In this document: piece by piece, positions 1 to 13,166 of the stretch
How the letters are laid out: each line of letters begins with the position of its first letter
Position numbering within the stretch: the first letter of the stretch is position 1
From: Morinoia aosen
Lineage: Eukaryota; Arthropoda; Malacostraca; Amphipoda; Talitridae
Direction: 5' to 3'
Length of the DNA stretch: 64,000 bases
Assembly: GCA_030386875.1 (NCBI GenBank)
Contig: CM059558.1
Coordinates: 12,037,501-12,101,500 of the forward strand
Notes under the pieces: model-generated
Told to the model about the DNA's origin: nothing
The model's input: only the letters and a program-made list of their open reading frames with translations
The model's database searches: none
Position numbers and translations under genes: made by a program

Positions 1-1669
1 TATAAATTTTTTCGTAGGACGTCGATAAACGCATCAAAAAAGTAAAAATTGATGCATACTCTAATTGAGTGAAAAATGAGTGCTCAAAAATACGTGTTTT
101 CGGGGTCACTTCGAAGAGAACAAATATTTCTAACAACTCTAGTAACACTGTCGAAGCCTTGAAAAATAGCTGCGAGTGCCTAAATGGACATAAAATGAGT
201 AAAACTTCGAAATCGAAAAAATCATTATCAAGCACTCATTTCTTAACAAAACTAACGAAAACATCAATTTCCTGTCGTTGCTTGGACATGCGAGTGGTCG
301 AAAACCCATGAAAAGCCTTTTAAAGGCCTTAAATTGGGATCGAATATTTCACCCCTAAGGACTTAGAAAAATTCACGAGATTTGAGCCCCAATTTTAGTT
401 TTTTGGACTTTTTCCAAAAGTTTGATGAGCTACAACTTTGAGCGTGGTACCAAACGAAAGGTCTCGTCGAGGCGCATCATTCAAGTGTTTTTTCAACTCT
501 GTCGAAGGTAAGCAAGTGGGCTTTTGGGGGGGACGAATATCCGAAATAAGCTGAAAAAATGGAAAAAAAATTCTGACGCTCAAACGAAGCCGAAATTCGA
601 CCAGCAAAAGAATTGTGGTATGTACGACCAAAAACCGAGCAGAAAGTGTCAAATAAAGTTTTTCGTGGGTCGCACCCATTTTCCTCAAACAAGTTTGAGG
701 CGGTTTTTTGAGGGTTTGGGGCTTGTGTTTGGGACATTTTTTTGAGAAAAGCATCACTCATGGCAAACTGTAAACTTGATACCTTTGAGAAAAAGTTTAA
801 ATCTGGGTGGTATCAACTTTTGAAGTCCTCACTCGGTCAAACAACGTCACAAATGGCGGCCAAAAATGACCTTTGAAAAAACGCGTTTTTTTACTTCAAC
901 TTTAAAGTTGCACAAAATTTGAATTTCGAAAGATGGCACTCTGTAAAACTTGCTGCAACTAGGACCAAGCTTTTCGAATAAGATGTCAACTGCTCGAACT
1001 CTCAAGTATCACCAAAACCCCGGACAAACATGTTTTGAAACTCACCCAAACACACGGAAATTTCGTGTCAGTTTTTGTCCCAAAGTTGCATCGAAACTTG
1101 ATCGTTTTGAGAACCGCTGATTTCATAGTGAGTAGAACTTTTGAAAATCTATCACCTATCAAAGTTTGAGTTTGCAAACTTGCGTAGTTTGTCCAATAAA
1201 GAATGTCAAAATTTCGACTGAAATCGAAAAAAAATTTTTGGTCAACTTTGAGGAGCTCAAAGGGATATTTTTTATCAACGTATCGCAAAATGGCAACCTC
1301 AGCACCTACTCCAACATTTTATCTACCACATCCTGTAATTTGGGCCGCCTAGGTGCATTCTAAGTATGTTTGGCAGCAGTTTGAAAAAGTGCAATTTTTG
1401 GCTATTTTTCACCATTGAACCTTCATTAAATTTAAAATTTTCGCACGATCGAAACGAAACTTGGCACAGATAATGTCGAGATGGGGGTCTTTCTGCTCAC
1501 CAAATTTGAGCGCGCTGGGACCAGCCGTTTCCGAGAATGCGCCCATGCACTACACGTACGCACTACAGTCCTTCTTTACTCGGCGCGGCCACCCAGATTT
1601 TTATGAAATTTTTTTTTTTTTTTTTTTTGCGCATTTTTTTTTTAGTTTTCCTTCGGAACCTCAAAGAGA

Positions 1670-1710
1670 GGTCCGCCCGCGCAAAAACCAGCACAGACCG
1701 GGGGCGGACC
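1670..1710. repeat. GGTCCGCCC hairpin in satellite unit 1
   Basis: A perfect 9-bp inverted repeat: GGTCCGCCC at 1670-1678 pairs with GGGCGGACC at 1702-1710, with a 23-nt loop. It sits between the T-tract and the CA microsatellite. It recurs intact at 7185-7225, 12682-12722 and 18135-18175. In copy 5 only the left arm survives (23603-23611), because the array breaks inside the loop. Function unknown. Confidence 0.85.
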
Positions 1711-1809
1711 ACACACACACACACAAACACACACAAACACCTCATAACCCCAAACATTCACACTCTTACACACACTCCCACACACACACACACACATACA
1801 CACACACAT
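1709..1809. repeat. CA-rich microsatellite, unit 1
   Basis: Interrupted (CA)n with CAAACA variants, placed directly after the GGTCCGCCC hairpin. The homologous tracts of units 2-4 lie at 7223-7319, 12722-12823 and 18173-18271 and differ in length and interruptions, as expected from slippage. The His/Thr-rich ORFs crossing it are translation artefacts. Confidence 0.95.
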
Positions 1810-2084
1810 GCAGTGCACACTTCTAAAAATAACCACAATTATCCAACACAATCAGATACACCATCGTCTCAAATCACAAAACGATATCTGCATTTTCCTT
1901 CACTCTATGCTCTATGTTGAACTTTCAAACACCAACATCAATTCATTTTCCGATACCATTAACAAATACCATGTATAGAACTCCCCAACCATGTATTTAC
2001 AGGTCAAAAATCATTTCTTCGACCTCTTCTTATGAATAACACATCCTTAACAAATCAATCAGATGGAAACGTCTTATATTATTA

Positions 2085-2213
2085 CCCCAACCTAAACTAA
2101 TCTAACCCAACCTAAACTAATCTAACCCAACCTAAACTAATCTAAGCCAACCTAAACTAATATAACCCAACCTAGTCTAATCTAACCCAACCTAGTCTAT
2201 TCTAAACCAACCA
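2085..2213. repeat. CCTAA-rich 20-bp array, unit 1
   Basis: About six imperfect copies of AACCTAAACTAATCTAACCC. The CCTAA core matches the insect telomere motif (TTAGG/CCTAA), but the period is 20 bp and not 5, so it is a degenerate, telomere-like internal repeat and not a telomere. Copy number changes between units: about 5-6 in unit 2 (7596-7705) and about 3 in units 3 and 4. Confidence 0.85.
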
Positions 2214-3131
2214 AAGCTATTTTATCCTGAGTAGAAAAGAAAACCTATTCTATCATATTTTATTGTTGAATTTTTGACCTCTCTTATTTTATTCCATCTA
2301 ACTTGTCGTCCAACCTCTGTTTCGTATCAATTCACCCAACGGAATTCAACCTATGCTGCAAAGAATGGAATACCTTCACCTAAATCAAAACTTAAAATTA
2401 CCTAAAACCCTTACATGAAGATCGACTGTAAGTTGCTTCACAATATTCTAAACCGAGTCAAGAAGAAAGGGAACTTTCAGTGTAAAATCCAGAATTAACC
2501 TCCGGTCGAACATACTTAAAACCCTATAAATATGATTGTCCATTCGACCAGAACATATTAAACAATTCCCGGTCCCAAGTTGAATTAAATAAGCCTCATT
2601 CAAAATTTTACTTATACATGCGGTTAAAAAAAATATATTCTTTAAAAGCTATTCGAAATTTTACCAAACACAGACGCACGAAAATTTGGCTTCCCATAAC
2701 CCACAAAAATTGCTACCTCTCAAATCAAAATAGATTACTCAGTTTCAAAAGCGATACAAACCTTTCGTTCTGAAAATTCATTTGAAACCTTCAACAGAAA
2801 ACGCCAAATACTCACCAACTTCATAACAGATCCAATTACTATCAACACTCTCAAATGAATCCCAAAAATCTGAAATATATTTGTTTCCAGGAATAATTGA
2901 TGTGAATTAGCTGTAAATCACCACACATCAGATGGCGTCTCAGTTATTCATGCAGAGCCTTTAAATAATCCAATCCCGCAACAATCAAAAACTAAACATC
3001 AATAAATCATCAATAAAATAAAAATCACTAAATGGAACTACAACCGCAATCCGGCATCAAAACCAAAGATAATTCTCGTTTAATAGAAAAATATCGACAC
3101 CTGTTCAGCTCCTTACAGATAATCATTGGGG

Positions 3132-3223
3132 AACGCGCTGTCGCGCGTTAAATTCAGGGGTCGAGTAAATCGAGCTTAAGTTTTGGGGCCGCTCGACGAG
3201 CGCTACGCAACTCGCCGAGCGGC
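3132..3223. other. GC-rich double hairpin, unit 1
   Basis: A GC-rich island in AT-rich DNA. Hairpin 1 is AACGCGC, TGTC loop, GCGCGTT (3132-3149), a perfect 7-bp stem. Hairpin 2 (3188-3223) has an outer 8-bp stem GCCGCTCG/CGAGCGGC, an A/C mismatch, an inner 4-bp stem CGAG/CTCG and a 10-nt loop. The spacer holds a CTTAAG palindrome. It is present in all four full units. Role unknown: a structured RNA, a DNA cruciform or the terminus of an old mobile element are all possible. Confidence 0.85.
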
Positions 3224-6200
3224 ATAATTGTTGCTCAGATATTAGTCTAACTCGAGGGACACTGCATTTACTTCGAATCACTTCCAAACTCTGAAAAATA
3301 CAATTTTTGTGCCATTTTTACGCATTTTTAGCGTATTCACCCCGTAGAGTTTACTAACGGCCCTAAAAGTATCTGTCTGTATAGTGATCAAATTGGTAGT
3401 TGCAGCGATTCTCATTTTTTAGCGTATTTCCATTGAAAATAACATTTTAATATCCGTGGACTTTTATCGAATTTTTCCCAATTTTTTCAAATGCGTGGTC
3501 ATTGCACAAGTCGAAATGTCCCATTTGGCCCCAAAAACGGTTCAAAACACGTTCCAATGACGAAATAACGGCCAAAACATTTTTAAAAACTCATTTGTTC
3601 ATATATCAAAAATTAATGAATGAAAAAAATTTTAACCCCATAATTCACACCCTGCTTTGGATTCCGCTTCATTTGAGCCCAAAATGAAGTTTCTAGCTTA
3701 TTTCTAAGTACCCCAAATCGTCAAATTAAACAAGTATGGAATTTTAGAAAATTACTCATTTTCCCCAAAATATCATTTGCACCGTTCTCAAAATGTCAAT
3801 ATAGACACTACTCATTCATATCTACGTTGTATCAAAATATCGGACATATAGCTTCAATGCAGAAAAAGATATGCCTAATTAAAATTTCACTCAATTGTTG
3901 ACCGAGTTCACCGATGCATCATCATTGAAAATGAAAAAAAATCAATATCTTAGATAACTCCCACTTGCTGAAGACGAAAGAAATGCTATCACATATCTAC
4001 ATCCTCACGTATCATGCAAATTTCGGCACTGAAGAATGTGAAATGAGTGATTTTCTGAATTTCTAAATAAATTCATGTTTTGGGATTTGAACACGCAACT
4101 GGTCAATTTTCGTCCCGAAAAACATTACAAAATCTTTTGTCTCATCATATACAATAGCTTGACCGATTTGCAGCCCCCAATGAACTCACTAACAGCATCT
4201 ACGTTTGAGTGAGTTAAATTCCCCATTTAAGATCATAATTCCTCAAAATGAGGCATTTCATGAGCGGAAACAATTTAAATGTGTTACCACCTCTATGTCC
4301 AAATTTCTGACCGAAATAGAAGCCTGAACAAAGTCCGAGTGAGAATTTACGAATTTTCGGAAATATTTCAGTAATAATATTTTAGTTTCCGTAAATAAAA
4401 TATTTGAGATCCGCAAAACCTCTCAAAAATTCAAACCATATCAGGAACACACACTCACAAAATATGAGCCATGAGTGAGCGTCGAAATGGTGTCTACTCA
4501 CTCACACTCAGTTTTTTCCTAAAAGCGAAACATGCAACTGATGGGAATATGAATCAATGAGTTATCGTTTTTATTCCCAAACAAAGTTTCAGTGCACAGC
4601 TCAAAAGTTCCTGACTCAAAAGACCCTCCAATATCTTCTCTCAATCATCAAAATTACTGAGTGAAACATCAACTCACAGTACCCCATATCGTGATCGACA
4701 GCCCCAGCATGATGCGCTCTATTCCAAAACGCTCGTTTATTAATGAGCCGTTTACAATACGAAATGTGTGTGTCAGTATCTCGATCATTTGCAGGCATAT
4801 TTCAGAATTCCATGAATAAAATACGCCAATAAAAACTCATCATGAATTTTGATCCACAATCAAAGAGCTCAAATACGAGATATCGCTCGATTTTGATGAG
4901 TCATTGATGACATATGCCGAGTATTATATTGTTTGCACGCTCAATGTACCATAATTAAAATCACTAGCCGGCAACTCTGCAAACCCTCTTATTCTTCATC
5001 AGTCGCCAACAGTTTCTTCCTCTTCAAAACGCTAAGTGAGCAGAAATGAGCGTTTTAAAATTTCACTCACTTTGCATGTATATGAGAGCATCTATTACAA
5101 GACTTTTATCTTGGTGGCATACATTGAAACGAACAACATTAGTGCTTACCTCAAGTTTGAAACAAATGGCATCGCGGTTCTTAGGACTAGCGTCGCACAA
5201 ATTAACAGCGAAATCGATGTACGAGAAAAAAATGAGCTCATTTTCTGGTATGTATCAATCAATGGATTTCTTAACATTCAAATAATGTGCTATAGTCATC
5301 AAAAATTGACGTTTAAAACATCGAAACATTTAGAGAAAATCGATATCAAATATTACGTCGACTTGCAGTCATCGGCCCCTTGTCTCTAAGCATCTGGACT
5401 TGTAAATTTTACGACTCGAAATTTTGGATTTGAAAAAAATAATTTCAAACAAGCCTTCGGAGGTGCAAAGACTTCACCATAGGGTAAATCGGCAATTTTC
5501 AACACATTTCATCTCTATAAATTTTTTCGTAGGACGTCGATAAACGCATCAAAAAAGTAAAAATTGATGCATACTCTAATTGAGTGAAAAATGAGTGCTC
5601 AAAAATACGTGTTTTCGGGGTCACTTCGAAGAGAACAAATATTTCTAACAACTCTAGTAACACTGTCGAAGCCTTGAAAAATAGCTGCGAGTGCCTAAAT
5701 GGACATAAAATGAGTAAAACTTCGAAATCGAAAAAATCATTATCAAGCACTCATTTCCTAACAAAACTAACGAAAACATCAATTTCCTGTCGTTACTTGG
5801 ACATGCGAGTGGTCGAAAACCCATGAAAAGCCTTTTAAAGGCCTTAAATTGGGATCGAATATTTCACCCCTAAGGACTTAGAAAAATTCACGAGATTTGA
5901 GACCCAATTTTAGTTTTTTGGACTTTTTCCAAAAGTTTGATGAGCTACAACTTTGAGCGTGGTACCAAACGAAAGGTCTCGTTGAGGCGCATCATTCAAG
6001 TGTTTTTTCAACTCTGTCGAAGGTAAGCAAGTGGGCTTTTGGGGGGGACGAATATCCGAAATAAGCTGAAAAAATGGAAAAAAAATTCTGACGCTCAAAC
6101 GAAGCCGAAATTCGACCAGCAAAAGAATTATGGTATGTACGACCAAAAACCGAGCAGAAAGTGTTAAATAAAGTTTTTCGTGGGTCGCACCCATTTTCCT

Positions 6201-7595
6201 CAAACAAGTTTGAGGCGGTTTTTTGAGGGTTTGGGGCTTGTGTTTGGGACATTTTTTTGAGAAAAGCATCACTCATGGCAAACTGTAAACTTGATACCTT
6301 TGAGAAAAAGTTTAAATCTGGGTGGTATCAACTTTTGAAGTCCTCACTCGGTCAAACAACGTCACAAATGGCGGCCAAAAATGACCTTTGAAAAAACGCG
6401 TTTTTTTACTTCAACTTTAAAGTTGCACAAAATTTGAATTTCGAAAGATGGCACTCTGTAAAACTTGCTGCAACTAGGACCAAGCTTTTCGAATAAGATG
6501 TCAACTGCTCGAACTCTCAAGTATCACCAAAACCCCGGACAAACATGTTTTGAAACTCACCCAAACTCACGGAAATTTCGTGTCAGTTTTTGTTCCAAAG
6601 TTGCATCGAAACTTGATCGTTTTGAGAACCGCTGATTTCATAGTGAGTAGAACTTTTGAAAATCTATCACCTATCAAAGTTTGAGTTTGCAAACTTGCGT
6701 AGTTTGTCCAATAAAGAATGTCAAAATTTCGACTGAAATCGAAAAAAAATTTTTGGTCAACTTTGAGGAGCTCAAAGGGATATTTTTTATCAACGTATCG
6801 CAAAATGGCAACCTCAGCACCTACTCCAACATTTTATCTAGCACATCCTGTAATTTGGGCCGCCTAGGTGCATTCTAAGTATGTTTGGCAGCAGTTTGAA
6901 AAAGTGCAATTTTTGGCTATTTTTCACCATTGAACCTTCATTAAATTTAAAATTTTCGCACGATCGAAACGAAACTTGGCACAGATAATGTCGAGATGGG
7001 GGTCTTTCTGCTCACCAAATTTGAGCGCGCTGGGACCAGCCGTTTCCGAGAATGCGCCCATGCACTACACGTACGCACTACAGTCCTTCTTTACTCGGCG
7101 CGGCCACCCAGATTTTTATGAAATTTTTTTTTTTTTTTTTTTTGCGCATTTTTTTTTTAGTTTTCCTTCGGAACCTCAAAGAGAGGTCCGCCCGCGCAAA
7201 AACCAGCACAGACCGGGGGCGGACCACACACACACACACACACACAAACACCCCATCATCCCAACGCTCACACTCTACACACACTCCCACACACACACAC
7301 ACACATACACACACACATGCAGTGCACACTTCTAAAAATAACCACAATTATCCAACACAATCAGATACACCATCGTCTCAAATCACAAAACGATACGTAC
7401 AATATATATATTCCACTCTACGCTCTATGTTTAACTTCCAAACACCAACATCAATTCATTTTCCGATTCCATTAACAAATAACATGTATAAAACTTCCCA
7501 ACCATATATTTACAGGTCAAAAATCATTTCACCGACCTCTTTTTATGAATAACACATCCCTAACAAATCAATCAGATGAAAACGTCTTATATTAT

Positions 7596-7705
7596 TAACC
7601 CAACTTAAACTAACCTAACCCAAAAAGTCTAATCTAACCCAACCTAAACTAATCTAACCCAACCTAGTCTAATCTAACCCAACCTAGTCTATTCTGAACC
7701 AACCA
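7596..7705. repeat. CCTAA-rich 20-bp array, unit 2
   Basis: Homolog of the array at 2085-2213, with about five imperfect 20-bp copies including AACCTAGTCTAATCTAACCC variants. Confidence 0.85.
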
Positions 7706-8623
7706 AAGCTATTTTATCCTGAGTAGAAAAGAAAACCTATTCTATCATATTTTATTGTTGAATTTTTGACCTCTCTTATTTTATTCCATCTATCTTGACG
7801 TCCAACCTCTGTTTCGTATCAATTCACCCAACGGAATTTAACATATGCTGCAAAAAATGGAATACCTTCACCTGAATCAAAACTTAAAATTACCTAAATC
7901 CCTTACATGAAGATCGACTGCAAGTTGCTTCACAATATTCTAAACCGAGTCAAGAAGAAAGAGAAATTTCAGTATAAAATCCAGAAATTACCTCCGGTCG
8001 AACATACCTAAAACCATATAAGTATGATTGTCCATTCGACCAGAATATATTAAACAATTCCTAGTCCCAAGTTGAACTACATAAGCCTCATTCAAAATTC
8101 TACTTATACATGTGGTTAAAAAAACACATTCTTTAAAAGCTATTCAAAATTTCACCAAACCCAGACGTACGAAAATTTGGCTTCCCATAACCCACAAAAA
8201 TTAGCCACCTCTCAAATCAGAATAGAATACTCACTTTCACAGGCGATACTAACCATTTGATCTGAAAATTCATTTGAAACCTTCAACAGAAAACGCCAAA
8301 TATTCACCAACTTCATGACATATTCAATTATTATCAATATTCTCAAATGAACCCCAAAAATCTAAAATATATTTGTTTCCAGGAATAAATGATGTGAGTT
8401 AGCTGTATATCACCACACATCAGATGGCGTCTCAGTTATTCATGCAGAGCCTTTAAATAATCCAATCCCGCAACAATCAAAAACAAAACAGCAATAAATC
8501 ATCAATAAAATAAAAATCACTAAATGAAACTACAACCGCAATCCGGCATCAAAACCAAAGATAATTCTCGTTTAATAGAAAAATATCGACACCTGTTCAG
8601 CTCCTTAAAGATAATCATTGGGG

Positions 8624-8715
8624 AACGCGCTGTCGCGCGTTAAATTCAGGGGTCGATTAAATCGAGCTTAAGTTTTGGGGCCGCTCGACGAGCGCTACGC
8701 AACTCGCCGAGCGGC
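8624..8715. other. GC-rich double hairpin, unit 2
   Basis: Same structure as at 3132-3223. Hairpin 1 at 8624-8641 and hairpin 2 at 8680-8715 have identical stems; the only nearby change is one substitution in the spacer (GTCGAG to GTCGAT). Confidence 0.85.
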
Positions 8716-11700
8716 ATAATTGTTACTCAGATATTAGTCAAACTCGCGGGACACTGCAATTACCTCGAATCACTTTCAAACTCGGAAAAATGCAATTTTT
8801 GTGTCATTTTTACGCATTTTTAGCGTATTTACCCCGTAGAGTTTACTAACGGCCCTAAAATTATCGGTCTGTATGGTAATCAAATTGGTAGTTGCAGCGA
8901 TTCTCATCTTTTAGCGTATTTCCATTGAAAATTACATATTAATATCCGTGGACTTTTATCGAATTTTCCCTAATTTTTTCAAATGCGTGGTCATTGCACA
9001 AGTCGAAATGTCCCATTTGGCCCCAAAAACGGTTTAAAACACGTTCCAATGACGAAATAACGGCCAAAACATTTTTAAAAACTCATTTGTCCATATATCA
9101 AAAATTAATGAATGAAAAAATTTTAACACCATAATTCACACCCTGCTTTGGATTCCGCTTCATTTGAGCCCAAAATGAAGTTTCTAGCTTATTTCTAAGT
9201 ACCCCAAATCGTCAAATTAAACAAGTATGGAATTTTAGAAAATTACTCATTTTCCCCAAAATATCATTTGCACCGTTCTCAAAATGTCAATATAGACACT
9301 ACTCATTTATATCTACGTTGTATCAAAATATCGGACATATAGCTTCAATGCAGAAAAAGATATGCCTAATTAAAATTTCACTCAATTGTTGACCGAGTTC
9401 ACCGATGCATCATCATTGAAAATGAAAAAAAATCAATATCTTAGATAACTCCCACTTGCTGAAGACGAAAGAAATGCTATCACTTATCTACATCCTCACG
9501 TATCATGCAAATTTCGGCACTGAAGAATGTGAAATGAGTGATTTTCTGAATTTCTAAATAAATTCATGTTTTGGGATTTGAACACGCAACTGGTCAATTT
9601 TCGTCCCGAAAAACATTACAAAATCTTTTGTCTCATCATATACAATAGCTCGACCGATTTGCAGCCCCCAATGAACTCACTAACAGCATCTACGTTTGAG
9701 TGAGTGAAATTCCCAATTTAAGATCATAATTCCTCAAAATGAGGCATTTCATGAGCGGAAACAATTTAAATGTGTTACCACCTCTATGTCCAAATTTCTG
9801 ACCGAAATAGAAGCCTGAACAAAGTCCGAGTGAGAATTTACGAATTTTCGGAAATATTTCAGTAATAATATTTTAGTTTCCGTAAATAAAATATTTGAGA
9901 TCCGCAAAACCTCTCAAAAATTCAATCCATATCAGGAACACACACTCACAAAATATGAGCCATGAGTGAGCGTAGAAACGGTGTCTACTCACTCACACTC
10001 AGTTTTTCCTAGGAACGATACGTGCAACTGATTGGAATATGAGTGAGTAAATCAATGAGTTCTCGTACTTATTCCCAAACAAAGTTTCAGTGCACAGCTC
10101 AAAAGTTCCTGACTCAAAAGACCCTCCAATATCTTCTCTCAATCATCCAAATTAATGAGTGAAACATCAACTCACAGTACCCCATATCGTGATCGACAGC
10201 CCCAGCATGATGCGCTCTATTCCAAAACGCTTGTTTATTAATGAGCCGTTTCCAATACGAAATGTGTGTATCAGTATCTCGACCATTTTCAGGCATATTT
10301 CAAAATTCCATGAATAAAATACGCCAATAAAAACTCATCATGAATTTTGACCCACAATCAAGGAGCTCAAATACGAGATATCGCTCGATTTTGATGAGTC
10401 ATTGATGACATATGCCGAGTATTATATTGTTTGCACGCTCAATGTACCATAATTAAAATCACTAGCCGGCAACTCTGCAAACCCTCTTATTCTTCATCAG
10501 TCGCCAACAGTTTCTTCCTCTTCAAAACGCTAAGTAAGCAAAAATGAGCGTTTTAAAATTTCACTCACTTTGCATGTATATGAGAGCATCTATTACAAGA
10601 CTTTTATCTTGGTGGCATACATTGAAACGAACAACATTAGTGCTTACGTCAAGTTTGAAACAAATAGCATCGCGGTTCTTAGGACTAGCGTCGCACAAAA
10701 TAACAGCGAAATCGATGTACGAGAAAAAAATGAGCTCATTTTCTGGTATATATCATTCAATAGATTTCTAAACATGAAAATAATGTGATATAGTCATCAA
10801 AGATTGACGTTTGAAACACCAAAACTTGTCGAGAAAATCGATATCAAATATTGAGTCAACCTGCAGTCATCGGCCCTTTGTCTCTAAGCATCTGGACTTG
10901 TAAATTTTTCGACTCGAAATTATGGATTTGAAAAAAAAAATTTTAAACGAGCCGCTGGAGGTGCAAAAACTTTACCCAAGGGTAAATCGGCAATTTGCAA
11001 CACATTTCATCTCTATAAATTTTTTCGTACGACGTCGATAAACGCATCAAAAGAGTAAAATTTGATGCATACTCTAATTGAGTGAAAAATGAGTGCTCAA
11101 AAATACGTGTTATCGAGTTCTTTTCTGAGAGAACAAATATTTTTAACAACTCTAGCAACACTCTCGATGCCTCGAAAAACGGCTGCGAGTCCCTAAATGG
11201 ATATAAAATGAGTAAAACTTCGAAATCGAAAAAATCATTATCAAGCACTCATTTCTTAACAAAACTAACGAAAACATCAATTTTCTGTCGTTACTTAAAC
11301 ATGGGTGTGGTAGAAAATCCATGAAAAGCCTTATAGAGGCCTTAAATTGGGATCGAATATTTCACCCCAAGGACTTAGAAAAATTCACGAGATTTGAGCC
11401 CCAATTTTTGTTTTTTGGACTTTTCTCAAAAGTTTGATGAGCTACAACTTTGAGTGTGGTACCAAACGAAAAGTCTCGTTAAGGCGCATCATTTAAGTGT
11501 TTTTTCAACTCCCTCAAAGGTGAGCAAAGGGGCTTCTGGGGGGGACGAAAGTCCGAAATCGCCAGGAAAATTGGAAAAAAATATCTGACACTCAAACGAA
11601 GCCGAAATTCGACCAGAAAAAGAATTATGGTATGTACGACCAAAAACCGAGCAGAAAGTGTTAAATAAAGTTTTTCGTGGGTCCCACCCATTTTCCTCAA

Positions 11701-13096
11701 ACAAGTTTGAGGCGGTTTTTTGAGGGTTTGGGGGTTGTGTTTGGGACAATTTTTTGAGAAAAGCATCAATCATGGCAAATTGTAAACTTGATAACTTTGA
11801 GAAAAAGTTCAAATCTGGGTGGTATCAACTTTTGGAGTTCCCACTCGGTCAAACAACGTCACAAATGGCGGCCAAAAATGACCTTTGAAAAAACGCGTTT
11901 TTTTACTTCAACTTTAAAGTTGCACAAAATTTGAATTTCGAAAGATGGCACTCTGTAAAACTTGCTGCAACTAGGACCAAGCTTTTCGAATAAGATGTCA
12001 ACTGCTCGAACTCTCAAGTATCACCAAAACCCCGGACAAACATGTTTTGAAACTCACCCAAACTCACGGAAATTTCGTGTCAATTTTTGTTCCAAAGTTG
12101 CATCGAAACTTGATCGTTTTGAGAACCGCTGATTTTATAGTGAGTAGAACTTTTGAAAATCTATCATCTATCAAAGTTTGAGTTTGCAAACTTGCGTAGT
12201 TTGTCCAATACATAATGTCAAAAATTCGACTGGAATCAAAAAAAAATTTTTGGTCAACTTTGAGGCGCCCAGAGGGACACTTTTTATCAACGTATCGCAA
12301 AATGGCAACCTCAGCACCTACTCCAACATTTTATCTACCACATCCTGTAATTTGGGCCGCCTAGGTGCATTCTAAGTATGTTTGGCAGCAGTTTGAAAAA
12401 TTGCAATTTTTGGCCATTTTTCCCCATTGAACCTTCATTAAATTCAAAATTTTCGCACGATCGAAACGAAACTTGGCACAGATAATGTCGAGATGGGGGT
12501 CTTTCTGCTCACCAAATTTGAGCGCGCTGGGACCAGCCGTTTCCGAGAATGCGCCCACACCCTACACGTACGCACTACAGTCCTTCTTTACTCGGCGCGG
12601 CCACCCAGATTTTTATGAAATTTTTTTTTTTTTTTTTTTTGCGCATTTTTTTTTTAGTTTTCCTTCGGAACCTCAAAAAGAGGTCCGCCCGCGCAAAAAC
12701 CAGCACAGACCGGGGGCGGACCAACACACACACACACAAAAACACACACACACACCCCATCATCCCAACGCTCACACTCTACACACACTCCCACACACAC
12801 ACACACACATACACAAATACATGCCAAGCACACTTGTAAAAATAACCCCAATTATCCAACACAATCAGATACACCATCGTTTCAAGTCACAAAACGATAT
12901 GTAGAGTTAATTCCACTCTAAGCACTATGTTGAACTTTCAAACACCACCGTCAATGGATTTTCCGACACCATTAACAATTATCAAATAAAAACGCGACCT
13001 AACCCCATACATTTATGTTAAAATATCATATCACCGACCTCTTTTATAAGTAACACATTCATATAAAATCAATCAGATGGCAACGTCTTATATTAT

Positions 13097-13166
13097 TAAC
13101 CCAACCTAAACTAATCTAACCCAACGTAGTCTAATCTAACCCAACCTAGTCTAATCGAAACCAACC
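13097..13166. repeat. CCTAA-rich 20-bp array, unit 3
   Basis: Shortened homolog with about three 20-bp copies, matching the unit 4 version and not those of units 1-2. This agrees with the right part of unit 3 belonging to the second subfamily. Confidence 0.83.

Larger units (their letters stand above)
1..5515. repeat. 5.5-kb satellite-like tandem unit, copy 1
   Basis: First full copy of a large head-to-tail repeat; the phase used here starts at TATAAATTTTTTCG, which recurs at 5516, 11014, 16467 and 21934. Landmarks in order: a T-tract with an internal GCGCA (about 1609-1651), a GGTCCGCCC hairpin (1670-1710), a CA microsatellite, a CCTAA-rich 20-bp array (2085-2213), a GC-rich double hairpin (3132-3223), then a tract dense in ACTCA/TGAGT to about 5600. 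The short ORFs inside overlap one another on both strands, mostly lack ATG starts and match no family I recognise, so I do not call genes. Copies 1 and 2 are nearly identical over their first 1.7 kb. Whether the array continues left of the window is unknown. Confidence 0.95.
5516..11013. repeat. 5.5-kb satellite-like tandem unit, copy 2
   Basis: Second full copy, 5498 bp, same subfamily as copy 1. It keeps all landmarks: T-tract near 7124-7160, hairpin 7185-7225, CA tract 7223-7319, CCTAA array 7596-7705 and double hairpin 8624-8715. The differences from copy 1 are mainly in the lengths of the microsatellite and CCTAA arrays plus scattered substitutions. No credible coding gene is seen. Confidence 0.95.

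Noticed and set aside
395..757. Minus-strand ORFs of 94-120 codons repeated in satellite units 1-3
   Set aside because: Overlapping frames are open on both strands, the segment is replaced by unrelated sequence in units 4-5, and no domain is recognisable.
1166..1363. A 65-codon frame kept open in all five satellite units (also at 6681, 12178, 17631, 23098) as a possible small gene
   Set aside because: It starts with TTG and not ATG, and unit 3 carries a run of amino-acid changes in its middle with no sign of synonymous bias. The open frame is explained by shared descent of the repeat.
1461..1920. ORFs rich in Phe, His and Thr across the T-tract and CA microsatellite
   Set aside because: They are translations of poly-T and (CA)n low-complexity DNA.
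3132..3223. GC-rich hairpins as a Helitron 3' end, a histone stem-loop or a hammerhead ribozyme
   Set aside because: No CTRR end follows at the usual distance, the stem is not the histone consensus, and no CTGATGA...GAAA core is present.
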